DNA of 46,199 nt from Candidatus Fusobacterium pullicola (GCA_018883725.1 JAHLFN010000036.1:1-46199); one strand, 5' to 3'. Shown: positions 1 through 8,780, counted from the stretch's first letter. Made by a program: numbers and translations. Notes: a model not told the origin generated them from the letters alone.

Positions 1-207
1 TGTTTCTTCAAAATTTCCAGTAGTTCTATTTAAAGCTTCATATGTTACTGAAACTCCCATTTTTGAAGTTATTCCTGAAATTATTATAATTGCCACACAA
101 AATAAAAAAAATAGTGTCACTGGATGTGGCAATCTATTTCCACCTACTTCAATAATATCCAAAAACTTGTTAACAAAACTCTTTTTTTTCACATTTTTCT
201 CTTTCAT
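1..207 (-). CDS. AbgT-family transporter, N-terminal fragment
   Basis: This is the first 69 codons of a gene that runs off the left edge. The N-terminus is basic (MKEKNVKKKSF). It is followed by DIIEVGGNRLPHP and a hydrophobic segment at about residues 30-47, which matches the opening of AbgT/YdaH transporters. That family takes up p-aminobenzoyl-glutamate, and some members export sulfonamides. The ATG at 207 has a strong GGAGGAAGG ribosome binding site. A well-formed promoter lies upstream at 278-306. The family call is from remembered sequence character; the substrate is unknown. Confidence 0.75.
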   Translation of the reverse strand, partial: MKEKNVKKKSFVNKFLDIIEVGGNRLPHPVTLFFLFCVAIIIISGITSKMGVSVTYEALNRTTGNFEET

Positions 208-277
208 TCCTTCCTCCTTTTTATTTTTAAAATATATAGAATATTTTATATAAAATATAACTTTTTTAGTTATGTTT

Positions 278-306
278 ATTATACTTTATTTTAAAATTAA
301 AATCAA
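278..306 (-). promoter_or_regulatory. Promoter of the AbgT-like gene
   Basis: On the minus strand, TTGATT (301-306) is separated by exactly 17 bases from a perfect TATAAT (278-283). Transcription should start near 271, giving a leader of about 65 nt. The leader contains the perfect AT-only palindrome TATTTTATATAAAATA (242-257), whose function is unknown. Confidence 0.6.
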
Positions 307-358
307 TATAAAAAAATAACTTTTTAATAATTTACTGCTTTTATTTGGTAATTATACA

Positions 359-367
359 TGTTATAAT
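359..367 (+). promoter_or_regulatory. Extended -10 promoter of aroK
   Basis: TGTTATAAT is an extended -10 box (TGn plus perfect TATAAT). No good -35 box lies 17 bases upstream (TTTTAT). The predicted start is only about 12 bases before the aroK start codon, so the leader would be very short. Confidence 0.5.
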
Positions 368-386
368 ATTTTCTAAGGAGGAATAG

Positions 387-902
387 ATGAAGGATAACAT
401 TGCATTAATTGGATTTATGGGAAGCGGTAAAAGTACCATAGGAAGAATACTAGCTAAATATATGGATATGAAATTTATAGATATAGATAAGATGATCGCT
501 GCTCGTGAAAAAAAGAGTATTCCTGAAATTTTTTCTGAAAAAGGTGAACAATATTTTAGAAAATTGGAAAGAGATATTGTAAAAGAAGAATCTCTTAATA
601 ATAATATTGTTATAGCTACTGGTGGAGGAGTTATTATAGATAATGAAAATATAAAAAATCTAAAAGAAACTTCTTTCGTTGTCTATCTTGATTGTACTAT
701 AGAGTGTATCTATGAAAGGGTTAAAAATAGTAAAACTCGTCCTCTTCTAAATGTAGAAAATATGTTTGAAAAAATTCAAGAACTTCATCAAAAAAGAGAA
801 TTACTTTATAAAATTTCTAGTGACTTTATTATTAAAATAGATAGTAATAGTAATATGTATGATACTGCTGAAAAAATAAAAAAAGCATATATTGAAAGTT
901 AA
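387..902 (+). CDS. aroK: Shikimate kinase
   Basis: The enzyme phosphorylates shikimate at the 3-hydroxyl with ATP, the fifth step of the chorismate pathway, in the cytosol. The 171 residues are the usual length. Visible motifs are the Walker A loop GFMGSGKS (residues 9-16), the shikimate-binding Asp34 in FIDIDK, Arg58 in YFRKLE, the GGG at 79-81, and the lid arginine in TRPLL (Arg119). The ATG is preceded by AAGGAGG. It heads a short operon with an SDR gene 18 bases downstream. No other aro genes are in the window, so the pathway genes are dispersed. Confidence 0.95.
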   Translation: MKDNIALIGFMGSGKSTIGRILAKYMDMKFIDIDKMIAAREKKSIPEIFSEKGEQYFRKLERDIVKEESLNNNIVIATGGGVIIDNENIKNLKETSFVVYLDCTIECIYERVKNSKTRPLLNVENMFEKIQELHQKRELLYKISSDFIIKIDSNSNMYDTAEKIKKAYIES

Positions 903-920
903 AATAAAGGGAGTGGTACT

Positions 921-1703
921 ATGTTCAGTACAAATAGAGTAAAAGGAAAAATTGCTTTAATTACTGGAGCAACTAGCGGTATAGGAAAATCTTGTACTAT
1001 AGCTTTAGCAAAACTTGGAATGAAGCTTATTATAACTGGAAGAAGAGAAAATCTTTTAATTAAATTAAAAAAAGAGCTTGAAGAAAAATTTTCAGTTCAA
1101 GTTCTAGCTATTCAATTAGATGTAAGAAATGCTGATGAAGTTAAAGATAAACTATCTTCTATTTCAGATGAATGGAAAAATATAGATATTCTTATAAATA
1201 ATGCTGGATTAGCTGCTGGGTTAGATAAATTATATCATAACTCTACTGAGGACATCTCAAATGTTATTGATACTAATATAAAAGGATTACTTTATGTTAC
1301 TAATGCAATAGTTCCACATATGATAGAAAGAGATGTTCCAGCTACTATTATCAATATTGGATCTGTTGCTGGAGATGCTGCCTACGCTGGTGGAGCTGTA
1401 TACTGTGCTTCAAAAGCAGCAGTTAAAATACTATCTGATGGACTTAGAATAGATTTAGTAGATACAAAGATTAAAGTTACTGATGTTAAACCTGGTCTTG
1501 TTGAAACTAATTTTAGTCTAGTAAGATTTAAAGGTGATGAGGAAAGAGCTAAAAAAGTATATCAAGGAGTAGAACCTCTTACTCCAGATGATGTAGCTGA
1601 AACTGTTGCATATATAGCTAACCTTCCAGACAATGTTCATATTGCAGAGATAACTCTTTTATGTAACAATCAAGCTGATGGTAGAACAATATATAAAAAA
1701 TAA
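921..1703 (+). CDS. SDR-family NADP-dependent dehydrogenase, YdfG-like
   Basis: This is a classical short-chain dehydrogenase of 260 residues. The nucleotide-binding motif TGATSGIG is at 15-22, followed by RR at 41-42, which favours NADP over NAD. NNAG is at 93-96. The catalytic tetrad is Asn119, Ser148, Tyr161 and Lys165 (YCASK). The overall pattern resembles E. coli YdfG, which oxidises 3-hydroxy acids such as L-allo-threonine and serine and reduces malonic semialdehyde. The substrate here cannot be read from sequence. It follows aroK by 18 bases with an AGGGAG site, so the two are probably cotranscribed. No functional link to aromatic synthesis is evident. Confidence 0.88.
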   Translation: MFSTNRVKGKIALITGATSGIGKSCTIALAKLGMKLIITGRRENLLIKLKKELEEKFSVQVLAIQLDVRNADEVKDKLSSISDEWKNIDILINNAGLAAGLDKLYHNSTEDISNVIDTNIKGLLYVTNAIVPHMIERDVPATIINIGSVAGDAAYAGGAVYCASKAAVKILSDGLRIDLVDTKIKVTDVKPGLVETNFSLVRFKGDEERAKKVYQGVEPLTPDDVAETVAYIANLPDNVHIAEITLLCNNQADGRTIYKK

Positions 1704-1714
1704 TAGGAGAACAG

Positions 1715-1909
1715 ATGGAAAAATATTTAATTACAAAAGAAGAAAAAGAAAATTATTTAAAAGAGTACCCAGTACTTGAGTGTGAAAACTCTATAGGAAT
1801 AGATTATGATGGATATATATCTATCAAATGTAAAAAAATTACTGGTACTTGTACTTACAAAACTTCAACTAAAAATGAATATCATAACTGTAAGCTACTA
1901 AATAAATAG
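1715..1909 (+). CDS. Small four-cysteine protein, unknown function
   Basis: This 64-residue ORF begins 11 bases after the SDR gene with an AATAGGAGAA ribosome binding site, and it ends just before a strong terminator, which supports it being real. It is soluble-looking, with a charged, helical N-terminus. Its four cysteines (23, 39, 46, 59) have spacings of 15, 6 and 12 and could bind a metal or form disulfides. I do not recognise the family. It is the last gene of the aroK-SDR operon. Confidence 0.65.
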   Translation: MEKYLITKEEKENYLKEYPVLECENSIGIDYDGYISIKCKKITGTCTYKTSTKNEYHNCKLLNK

Positions 1910-1915
1910 ATATTT

Positions 1916-1963
1916 AAAAAGTAAGAATTGAAACATTAATACGAAGCAATTCTTACTTTTTTT
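1916..1963. terminator. Bidirectional terminator between convergent genes
   Basis: AAAAAGTAAGAATTG (1916-1930) pairs with CAATTCTTACTTTTT (1947-1961) around a 16-base loop. A run of T on one side and A on the other makes it work in both directions. It serves the aroK operon (+) and the MATE gene (-). Confidence 0.85.
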
Positions 1964-1973
1964 ATAAAATATT

Positions 1974-3329
1974 CTATTTTTTTAACACTGACTTCCAAGG
2001 TGTTTTAGTTACAATATAATAAAATAAAAATCCTGCAACATAGTTAGATACTAAATTTCCCCAGAAAACTGAATCCACTCCTAGCCATCTTTTAGTGATT
2101 AATATAAAGATATATCTTATCAACCAAACTCTTAAAATCCCCATAAGAAGTGGTAATCTTGTTCTACCTAGTCCTATAAAAGCTCCTTGAGAAACCATAT
2201 ATATTCCAAATCCAATTATAGAAAATGTATATATTTTTAAAGAGTGATCAGCTATATTTACTATTGTTTCATTATCTTGGAATAGTTTAACTAGAAAATC
2301 ACTAGTAGGAAGGAATATTGCAATTATAATTAAAGAGATTACTATACTTACTCTACACCCATAATAAAATGATTTTCCAGCATTTTTAGGTTTTCTAGCC
2401 CCTATATTCATACTTACCATAGTTGTTACTGTAGTTCCTATTGAAGATGGAAGATTAAAACACATAGCATTTATATTACTTGCTATAGTTTGAGCTGTTA
2501 AAACATAAGCTCCATATTTTTCAACTTCCATATTTATTAAAAAAAATCCAAAGTTTATTAGAGAGTAAGTTAACATTGTAGGTAGAGCTAACTTTAATAA
2601 TTTTTTTAATAATTTTGAATTAAATGTAAATCCCTTTAGCTCTAATCTTGTCATACTTTCCTTTACAAATAGGTCATAATACATCCAAATGGCTATAATT
2701 ACATATGAACATAAAGAAGCCATTACAGCACCAATAACTCCCCAATGAAGTATTGCTAAAAATATTGTATTAAAAACTATTTTTAAAAGAAGTAAAATTA
2801 TCATTCTAATAAGTGTAGCCTCTGGTTGTCCAGTAGCATTTTTTATAGCATTAAAAATAGCCGCCATAAATAGCATTGGTATCACTATAGCATATAAACT
2901 CAGATATAGAAATACATCATAAGCTATCTCTGAACTTATACTTTTAGAAACTACAGAAGCAAAGATTATAGAAGTAGGAGCTACCACTAGTCCAATAATA
3001 AAAGAAAAAACCATTATTTGAGTAGATACTCTTTTTACCTCTTCCAGATCTCCGGTTCCATTTATCTGACCTACTATAGCCATAGATGCTACTCCTAATC
3101 CCTGTGAAAGGGCATTTATTATATTTATTATAGGTTGACCAAATCCTACCGCTGCTGCCACTAAATAACCTGAAGTTCTGTTTAAAAATAATCCATCAGA
3201 AAGAGGAATGAGTGATTGAACCATTCCCATTAAAAGAGTTGGAAAAGAAAGAAACAGTAAAGTGTTAAGAATATTCCCATTTAGTATCATCTCACGGCGT
3301 TTCTCAACATTTGTAGATAAAAATCCCAT
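1974..3329 (-). CDS. MATE-family multidrug/Na+ antiporter
   Basis: This 451-residue polytopic membrane protein has the hydrophobic pattern of about 12 transmembrane helices. The two-fold repeat is visible: FPTLLMGMVQSLIPLSDG near residue 30 and LPTMLTYSLINFGFF near 250. This is the architecture of MatE/NorM-DinF exporters, which exchange cationic drugs or metabolites for Na+ or H+. The length is typical. The ribosome binding site is modest (AGGTGA). The gene is monocistronic: it converges on the aroK operon and is preceded by the terminator of the downstream-oriented gene. The exported compound is not predictable. Confidence 0.9.
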   Translation of the reverse strand: MGFLSTNVEKRREMILNGNILNTLLFLSFPTLLMGMVQSLIPLSDGLFLNRTSGYLVAAAVGFGQPIINIINALSQGLGVASMAIVGQINGTGDLEEVKRVSTQIMVFSFIIGLVVAPTSIIFASVVSKSISSEIAYDVFLYLSLYAIVIPMLFMAAIFNAIKNATGQPEATLIRMIILLLLKIVFNTIFLAILHWGVIGAVMASLCSYVIIAIWMYYDLFVKESMTRLELKGFTFNSKLLKKLLKLALPTMLTYSLINFGFFLINMEVEKYGAYVLTAQTIASNINAMCFNLPSSIGTTVTTMVSMNIGARKPKNAGKSFYYGCRVSIVISLIIIAIFLPTSDFLVKLFQDNETIVNIADHSLKIYTFSIIGFGIYMVSQGAFIGLGRTRLPLLMGILRVWLIRYIFILITKRWLGVDSVFWGNLVSNYVAGFLFYYIVTKTPWKSVLKK

Positions 3330-3465
3330 AAAAAATCACCTGCCAGTATTACTTTTTTGATAAACTTGTTTAATACTATAGTAACATATTTTCTTATTAT
3401 TTAAAAGATAATACTTGTAATTTTAAATTTATATTATAAACAATACAAATTACTTTAATAAATAT

Positions 3466-3497
3466 AAAAAGGTAGCTATATCTCCATAACTACCTTT
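3466..3497 (-). terminator. Terminator after the PP-loop gene
   Basis: AAAAAGGTAG pairs with CTACCTTTTT, with an extra TAT/ATA pairing inside. On the minus strand the stem is followed by a U-run. It closes the hemW-yggS-sepF-PP-loop operon. Confidence 0.75.
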
Positions 3498-3511
3498 TTG
3501 AGAGTAATTTA

Positions 3512-4513
3512 TTATCCTACTATTTGATATTTTTTCATAAACTCTTCTACTTTTTTTCCATCAACAACTGGTACTTTAGAGATTTGATTATTAATTCTTA
3601 CCTCTATCTCCTCTTTTCCTTTGCACTTAGAATATCTTGAGAATAGTTCCTTTATTATATCCATATCTTCCTCTGTAAACTCTCCAAATCCTAATATATG
3701 AGGTCCTGGAACTCTATGTCCACATAGATAAAAGCTTCCTAACGCCTTATAGCTTGCTATCTTCTCATTCCCCTCTTGATCTCTACCTACAAATAGATAT
3801 TTTCCTTTATCTAATCTATAGAATCTACTCTTTTTAATTAAATGGAAAAGAAATGAAAACTCTTCTTCTAAAAATCCATCTTTTTCAAGAATAGATAATC
3901 TATCTGAAAAGGCTGGGTCTGTTAAAAGACATCCTCCTCCTGGACTTGGATACTCAACTAGTCCATATTTATCCATAAGCTCCATCTGTACATGTCTACT
4001 TCTGCCTTGAATATCTAAAAGTTTTTCTCTATCAATCCATCCCTCTAACTCTGGTTTACTAGGTGGTAATAATTTAGCTGAAAGTGGTCTCACTATCAAC
4101 TCATCCATTCCTGATAATTTTTTTACTTTTTCTAAAGCAGCAGCATTTTGTGACATAGGTCTTTGTCCTAGTACCTCTCCTGAAATAACAAAGTCCGCAT
4201 CATACTTTTCTAGAAGTTCTCCAGCAACTTTAAACATAAGTGAGTGACAATCTATACATGGATTCATATTTTTTCCTCTTCCATATACTGGATTTTTTAC
4301 CACTTCAGTATGTCTTTTTTCAAAATGTACATACTCTACCTTTATTCCAAGTTGTTCAGCCATCTTTTCTGCCTTTTCATTCTTTCCACCAAAAAAGTGA
4401 GAAACAAAGTTCAATGCAATAACCTCAATACCTTGATCTTTTATAACTTTAATTGCTAAAGCACTATCCAATCCTCCTGAAAATAGTGCTAATGCTCTTC
4501 TTTTTTTACCCAC
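3512..4513 (-). CDS. PP-loop ATP pyrophosphatase, MnmA/ThiI-related putative tRNA thiolase
   Basis: This 333-residue protein has the PP-loop SGGLDS at 12-17, which adenylates a substrate carbonyl, and cysteines placed like those of tRNA thiolases. These are a CxxC (Cys86, Cys89 in NPCIDCH) and Cys195 in SPGGGCLLT. The N-terminal half resembles MnmA. The C-terminal part (about 205-333) is unlike MnmA and may be an accessory RNA-binding region. The likely role is sulfur insertion into tRNA, but the modified position is unknown. A GTG start (4513) lies two bases after the sepF stop, with the site AGAGG inside sepF, so translation is probably coupled. It differs from QueC in its C-terminal half. 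Confidence 0.7.
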   Translation of the reverse strand: MGKKRRALALFSGGLDSALAIKVIKDQGIEVIALNFVSHFFGGKNEKAEKMAEQLGIKVEYVHFEKRHTEVVKNPVYGRGKNMNPCIDCHSLMFKVAGELLEKYDADFVISGEVLGQRPMSQNAAALEKVKKLSGMDELIVRPLSAKLLPPSKPELEGWIDREKLLDIQGRSRHVQMELMDKYGLVEYPSPGGGCLLTDPAFSDRLSILEKDGFLEEEFSFLFHLIKKSRFYRLDKGKYLFVGRDQEGNEKIASYKALGSFYLCGHRVPGPHILGFGEFTEEDMDIIKELFSRYSKCKGKEEIEVRINNQISKVPVVDGKKVEEFMKKYQIVG

Positions 4514-4515
4514 AA

Positions 4516-5025
4516 CTACCTCTCTTCTCCAAATCCTTTAAAAATTTTTGGACTTATTATTTTTTTATCCTCATAATAAACCTTCATACTTTTTGGAACT
4601 ACTGTAAATACTTTTTTACTGATCATTAGATAATTAGCATCCTTTACAGTCATAGCTCCAGATAAAAAGTTCATAAGTCTAACTGCTGTTTGCTCATCTA
4701 AATACTCTAAATTAAGAGTAACCATTTTATCAGCTCTGATATAATCAACTATCTTTTTACAATCTGAATAAGTTTTAGGGTCTAAGAATATAGTTTGATA
4801 ACTATTTCCTCCCATTTCAGTTTCTAAACTAGAAACAGCTTTTTGCTTTTGTTTTTGTTTAGGCACATGATTTTGTATAACAGGCTCAGATTCTATCTTA
4901 TCTTCTGAAACCTCTATATCTGTTATTCCACTCTCTTCAAAATTGATATCACTATCTGTTCCAGCTCCATCTGGATTATCTAAACCAAATAATACCTTTA
5001 TTTTATCTATTGGATTTTTATTCAT
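4516..5025 (-). CDS. sepF: Cell division protein SepF
   Basis: This 169-residue protein has an acidic, low-complexity N-terminal half (about 1-80, including a Lys/Gln run) and a conserved SepF domain at about 83-165. Diagnostic stretches are IFLDPKTYSDCKKIVDY, LEYLDEQTAVRLMNFLSGA and VFTVVPKS. In Firmicutes SepF binds the C-terminal tail of FtsZ and tethers and bundles filaments at the membrane. The N-terminal residues here are not clearly amphipathic, so membrane anchoring is uncertain. It lies between yggS and the PP-loop gene, as part of the sepF-yggS pair found near division genes in many bacteria. Its ribosome binding site is a strong AGGAGGAG. Confidence 0.9.
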   Translation of the reverse strand: MNKNPIDKIKVLFGLDNPDGAGTDSDINFEESGITDIEVSEDKIESEPVIQNHVPKQKQKQKAVSSLETEMGGNSYQTIFLDPKTYSDCKKIVDYIRADKMVTLNLEYLDEQTAVRLMNFLSGAMTVKDANYLMISKKVFTVVPKSMKVYYEDKKIISPKIFKGFGEER

Positions 5026-5040
5026 TTTAACTCCTCCTAA

Positions 5041-5721
5041 CTATTGATATATCTTTCTTCCTACTCTTATTATAGTAGCTCCCTCTTCAAGAGCTATTTT
5101 GTAATCATTTGTCATTCCCATAGAAAGTTCTGCTAATCTTCCTTTAAAAAACTTATCATTCAATTGATCTTTTATCTCTCTTAATCTTCTGAATACTCCT
5201 CTTACTACCTCTTCATTATCTACAAAGGGAGCCATCGTCATCAAACCTTTAATATTTATATTAGAGAGTTCCATTAATTGAGGTAAGTCATTATATAAAG
5301 TTTCTAGTTCATATCCTTCCTTACTCTCTTCTCCAGCTATATTAATCTCTAATAAAACATCTATTGTACGATTATTTTGTTGAGCTCTCTTATCTACCTC
5401 TTGAGCAAGAGATAGTTTATTTACTGAATGTATAAGTTTTATAAAAGGTGCTATGTATTTTACTTTATTTTTTTGAAGATTTCCTATAAAGTGCCACTCT
5501 ATATCATCTTTTCCTTCAGAGCTATATTTTTCATACTTCTCTTTTATAACTTGAGCTTTATTTTCTCCAAATACTTTCACACCACAGTTTAAAATTTTAT
5601 TCATAGTCTCGGTATCCACATACTTTGTTACAGCTATAAATTTTACCTTTTCAGGATAAACAGAGTACTCTTTAATATCTTTTTGAATATCTTGAATATT
5701 ATTTTTTATATTACTCATCAT
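5041..5721 (-). CDS. YggS/PROSC-family PLP homeostasis protein
   Basis: This 226-residue fold-type III PLP protein has the PLP lysine at residue 33 (IAVTK), EN at the GENKAQ motif, and WHFIGNLQKNK. It ends with the phosphate-binding SMGMTNDY and GxTIIRVGR motifs. Family members bind PLP without known catalytic activity and maintain B6 and amino-acid balance. The reading frame can be extended to a TTG at 5733. The better start is the ATG at 5721, because GGAG sits six bases upstream of it. The TGA of hemW is immediately 5' of that site, so the genes are tightly coupled. sepF follows 15 bases later. Confidence 0.93.
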   Translation of the reverse strand: MMSNIKNNIQDIQKDIKEYSVYPEKVKFIAVTKYVDTETMNKILNCGVKVFGENKAQVIKEKYEKYSSEGKDDIEWHFIGNLQKNKVKYIAPFIKLIHSVNKLSLAQEVDKRAQQNNRTIDVLLEINIAGEESKEGYELETLYNDLPQLMELSNINIKGLMTMAPFVDNEEVVRGVFRRLREIKDQLNDKFFKGRLAELSMGMTNDYKIALEEGATIIRVGRKIYQ

Positions 5722-5733
5722 TCTCAACTCCAA

Positions 5734-6810
5734 TCAGATAAGTTCATCAATTACATCATTAGCAAGAAATATCCCCTTTCTTGTCAATATATAACTTTCA
5801 CCTATTTTCTGTAAAAATCCTCTTTTCTCCAACGAGATACACTTTTCTAAATATTTTTCACTTGGAATAACTCCTTTTTTTAAAAGTCTTAGGCCTAACA
5901 TATATCTATACTCTTCTTTAGACTCTAAATCTACTATCTCCTCTTCAAAAATAGGAAATACTCCCCTATCTATATTATCATAATATTTGGAAAATTGCAC
6001 CTGATTTTTATACCTTTTCCCATCTATATATCCAGAAGCTCCCAGTCCTACTCCCAAATACTCCTTATTTTCCCAATATTTTGAGTTATGCCTAGCCTCC
6101 TTACCTGGAAGACAAAAATTTGAAATTTCATAATGAATATATCCAGCCTCTGTTGCTCTATCAATTATATACTCAAACATTTGTGCCTCTAATTCATTAT
6201 CTGTTTCTTGGTATACTCCCTCTTCTAACTTCTTAAAAAATGGTGTTCCCTCTTCCCAGATAAGTGAGTAGATAGAAAAATGCTCTGGTCTTAACTCTAG
6301 TAGCTTTTCTAAATCCTTTTTTACTGCCTCAAAACTCTGATTTGGAAGAGAAAACATCAAGTCTAAACTGATATTTTCAAAACCAGCTTTTCTTGCTTGT
6401 AAATAAGTCTCTATTCCCTCTTGAGAGCTATGCTTTCTTCCCAAAGTCTTTAACATCTCATCATCAAAAGTTTGAATTCCAATACTCAATCTATTTATTC
6501 CAGCTTTCTTCAATTCCTGTAGTTTAATTAAATCTACAGTTTTAGGATTTACCTCTAAGGTCACTTCAGCATTATCTTTTATATCTAATCTATCCAGTAC
6601 TTTCTCAATATCCTCACTATCCATTATAGATGGTGTTCCTCCCCCAAAGTAAACTGTATCATACTCATATTTTGGATATAACTCCAATTCCTTCATTAAA
6701 TAATCTGTATATTTTTTTCTCTCTTCCTTTTTTGAAAGAAATGATAAAAAATCACAGTAATTACAAATACTCATACAAAAAGGAATATGGATATACACTC
6801 CATCTAACAT
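5734..6810 (-). CDS. hemW: Radical SAM heme chaperone HemW
   Basis: This 358-residue protein begins with the radical-SAM cluster motif HIPFCMSICNYCDF (Cys12, Cys16, Cys19), followed by GGGTPS. It has the HemW-type CxxxCxYCDF rather than the CxxxCxxCxC of HemN. HemW binds heme and delivers it to apo-enzymes; earlier annotations as coproporphyrinogen oxidase are usually wrong. The length is normal, and a winged-helix-like C-terminal part (about 290-358) is present. The site AGGAGG precedes the ATG. A hairpin sits immediately upstream at 6832-6858. Confidence 0.92.
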   Translation of the reverse strand: MLDGVYIHIPFCMSICNYCDFLSFLSKKEERKKYTDYLMKELELYPKYEYDTVYFGGGTPSIMDSEDIEKVLDRLDIKDNAEVTLEVNPKTVDLIKLQELKKAGINRLSIGIQTFDDEMLKTLGRKHSSQEGIETYLQARKAGFENISLDLMFSLPNQSFEAVKKDLEKLLELRPEHFSIYSLIWEEGTPFFKKLEEGVYQETDNELEAQMFEYIIDRATEAGYIHYEISNFCLPGKEARHNSKYWENKEYLGVGLGASGYIDGKRYKNQVQFSKYYDNIDRGVFPIFEEEIVDLESKEEYRYMLGLRLLKKGVIPSEKYLEKCISLEKRGFLQKIGESYILTRKGIFLANDVIDELI

Positions 6811-6831
6811 TTTTCCTCCTACTCTAAATAA

Positions 6832-6858
6832 TAGAAGGCAATATAAAATTGCCTTCTA
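6832..6858 (-). terminator. Hairpin between phosphohexomutase gene and hemW
   Basis: TAGAAGGCAAT (6832-6842) pairs perfectly over 11 bp with ATTGCCTTCTA (6848-6858) around a 5-base loop. On the minus strand it is followed only by UUAUUU and then, within about 15 bases, by the hemW ribosome binding site. It may be a leaky terminator or attenuator rather than a full stop. Confidence 0.65.
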
Positions 6859-6874
6859 TATTAATTTTATTATT

Positions 6875-8605
6875 TTATAATGTATCTATATATTTTAAAA
6901 ATTCTGATTTCACATAAGTTAGTTTTTCATCAGCTTTCTCATTAGTTGAATCTACTACACATAAGTAGTACTTAATTTTTGGCTCTGTTCCAGATGGTCT
7001 AACTGTTATATAAGTTTTATCCTCTAATACAAATTGAATTACATCTGATTTTGGTAAATCTATTCTCTTTACTTCACCTGTTACACAATTTTTCTCAACT
7101 TGTAATTTATAATCTCTACAGATAACAACTTTTTTACCGCATATCATATCATGTTCTCTATTTCTCATATTTTCCATGATTTTTCCAATCTCTTCTAGTC
7201 CAGATTTTCCTGTTTTTGTTACAGAAACTGTTTCTTCCTTATACCAACCATATTTTTCATATAGTTTGTTTAACTCTTTGTATAGTGTAGAGCCAATACT
7301 ATCATAATAACAAGCCATCTCTGCTATTAATAAAGAAGCTACAACAGCATCTTTGTCTCTTACATGTGTTCCTACTAGATATCCTATAGATTCCTCAAAT
7401 CCAAATAGATATGTTCCATCTAGCTCTTTATTTTCAAACTGTCTTATTTTTTCTCCAATATATTTAAATCCTGTCAATGTTCTGAATATTTTAACTTTTT
7501 TATCTTCAGCTATAACATCTAACATTGGTGTTGAAACTATTGTAGAGATAACCGCTCCATTTGCTGGTATATTTTTATTCATCTCTAATAGATAGTTCAT
7601 AAGAAGTATTCCTAATTGATTTCCATTAGGATAATACCAATTTCCATTGTCATCTTTTATAGCTATTCCTGTTCTATCTGCATCTGGGTCATTAGCTAAA
7701 CATATAGTAGCTCCTATCTTATCAGCTAGTTCTGTACTCAACTTAAATACTGATTTATCCTCTGGATTTGCATATGAGCAAGTTGGAAACATTCCATCTG
7801 GCATCTCTTGTTCAGCTACTGTATACACAGACTCAAATCCCATCTCTTTTAAAACTCTTTGAACTGCAACTCTTCCTGTTCCATGTAATGGAGAGTAAAC
7901 TATTTTGAAAGTTTTCTTATTAGGTAAATCTCTATTTATAGCTTGTTTTTCAACCTCTTCAACAAATCTATCATCTATCTCTTTTCCAATATATACTAAT
8001 AATCCTTTAGCCTTTGCTTCCTCTTCCGATATCATCTTTACATCTTTAAATATATCTACAGAGTTAACAGCATTAACAACTCCACTTGCTTGTGGCTCTA
8101 CTATTTGAGCTCCATCTTCCCAGTATACTTTATATCCATTATACTCTTGTGGATTGTGAGAAGCTGTTACCATTACTCCTGCTTGAGCTTTTAATTCTCT
8201 AGTTGCAAAAGATAACTCTGGTGTTGATCTTAAAGATTCAAATAGATAAGCTTTTATCCCATTTCCAGCAAGTACAAGAGCCGTATTTAAAGCATACTCT
8301 GTAGAACCTATTCTACAGTCGTAAGCAATAGCAACCCCTCTTTTTGCTCCCTCTTCTCCTGTAGTTTCTAATATATAGTTAGCTAACCCTTGTGTAGCCT
8401 TTCTTATATTATAGTTGTTAATTCTATTTCTTCCTACTCCTCTTATTCCTCTCATTCCAGCAGTTCCGAAGCTTAAGTCTGTATAAAATCTATTCTCTAT
8501 CTCTTTTTCATCAGCTTTTATACTTAATAGTTCTTCTCTATCCTCTTCAGTTATATTTTTTGACTCTAACCATATTTTGTAATAATCTAAATAATTTTTT
8601 TCCAT
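6875..8605 (-). CDS. Phosphoglucomutase/phosphomannomutase (phosphohexomutase)
   Basis: This is a four-domain alpha-D-phosphohexomutase of 576 residues from the chosen start. It interconverts hexose-1- and hexose-6-phosphates. Visible elements are the phosphoserine loop TASHNP (Ser149), the Mg-binding DPDADR (Asp306, 308, 310), the sugar-binding GFEESIG, and the C-terminal phosphate site RPSGTEPK. The size and FGTAGMRG near residue 46 match the long PgcA/PGM2-like group. A frame-extending ATG exists at 8620, but its codons contain the sequence GGAGGAG, which is the ribosome binding site for the ATG at 8605, so the shorter start is preferred. The gene is monocistronic with its own promoter. 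Confidence 0.93.
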   Translation of the reverse strand: MEKNYLDYYKIWLESKNITEEDREELLSIKADEKEIENRFYTDLSFGTAGMRGIRGVGRNRINNYNIRKATQGLANYILETTGEEGAKRGVAIAYDCRIGSTEYALNTALVLAGNGIKAYLFESLRSTPELSFATRELKAQAGVMVTASHNPQEYNGYKVYWEDGAQIVEPQASGVVNAVNSVDIFKDVKMISEEEAKAKGLLVYIGKEIDDRFVEEVEKQAINRDLPNKKTFKIVYSPLHGTGRVAVQRVLKEMGFESVYTVAEQEMPDGMFPTCSYANPEDKSVFKLSTELADKIGATICLANDPDADRTGIAIKDDNGNWYYPNGNQLGILLMNYLLEMNKNIPANGAVISTIVSTPMLDVIAEDKKVKIFRTLTGFKYIGEKIRQFENKELDGTYLFGFEESIGYLVGTHVRDKDAVVASLLIAEMACYYDSIGSTLYKELNKLYEKYGWYKEETVSVTKTGKSGLEEIGKIMENMRNREHDMICGKKVVICRDYKLQVEKNCVTGEVKRIDLPKSDVIQFVLEDKTYITVRPSGTEPKIKYYLCVVDSTNEKADEKLTYVKSEFLKYIDTL

Positions 8606-8640
8606 GCTATTCTCCTCCATCTATTTTATATTCTAAATAT

Positions 8641-8669
8641 ATTATACTCTATTATTAGAAATATTTTAA
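8641..8669 (-). promoter_or_regulatory. Promoter of the phosphohexomutase gene
   Basis: Minus-strand TTAAAA (8664-8669) is 17 bases from a perfect TATAAT (8641-8646). The predicted start is about 30 bases before the chosen ATG at 8605. Confidence 0.5.
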
Positions 8670-8780
8670 GAAAAAATTTACTTTTCTTTATGTTTTTATA
8701 TTTATATTTTTATATTTTTTTAAAGCTTTTTCCATTTTTATATTATATTTTTATTTACACAATATTTTTTTATTTTATAC

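Noticed and set aside
242-257. Perfect palindrome TATTTTATATAAAATA as an operator
   Set aside because: It is composed only of A and T in a region of similar composition. Chance is the simpler explanation.
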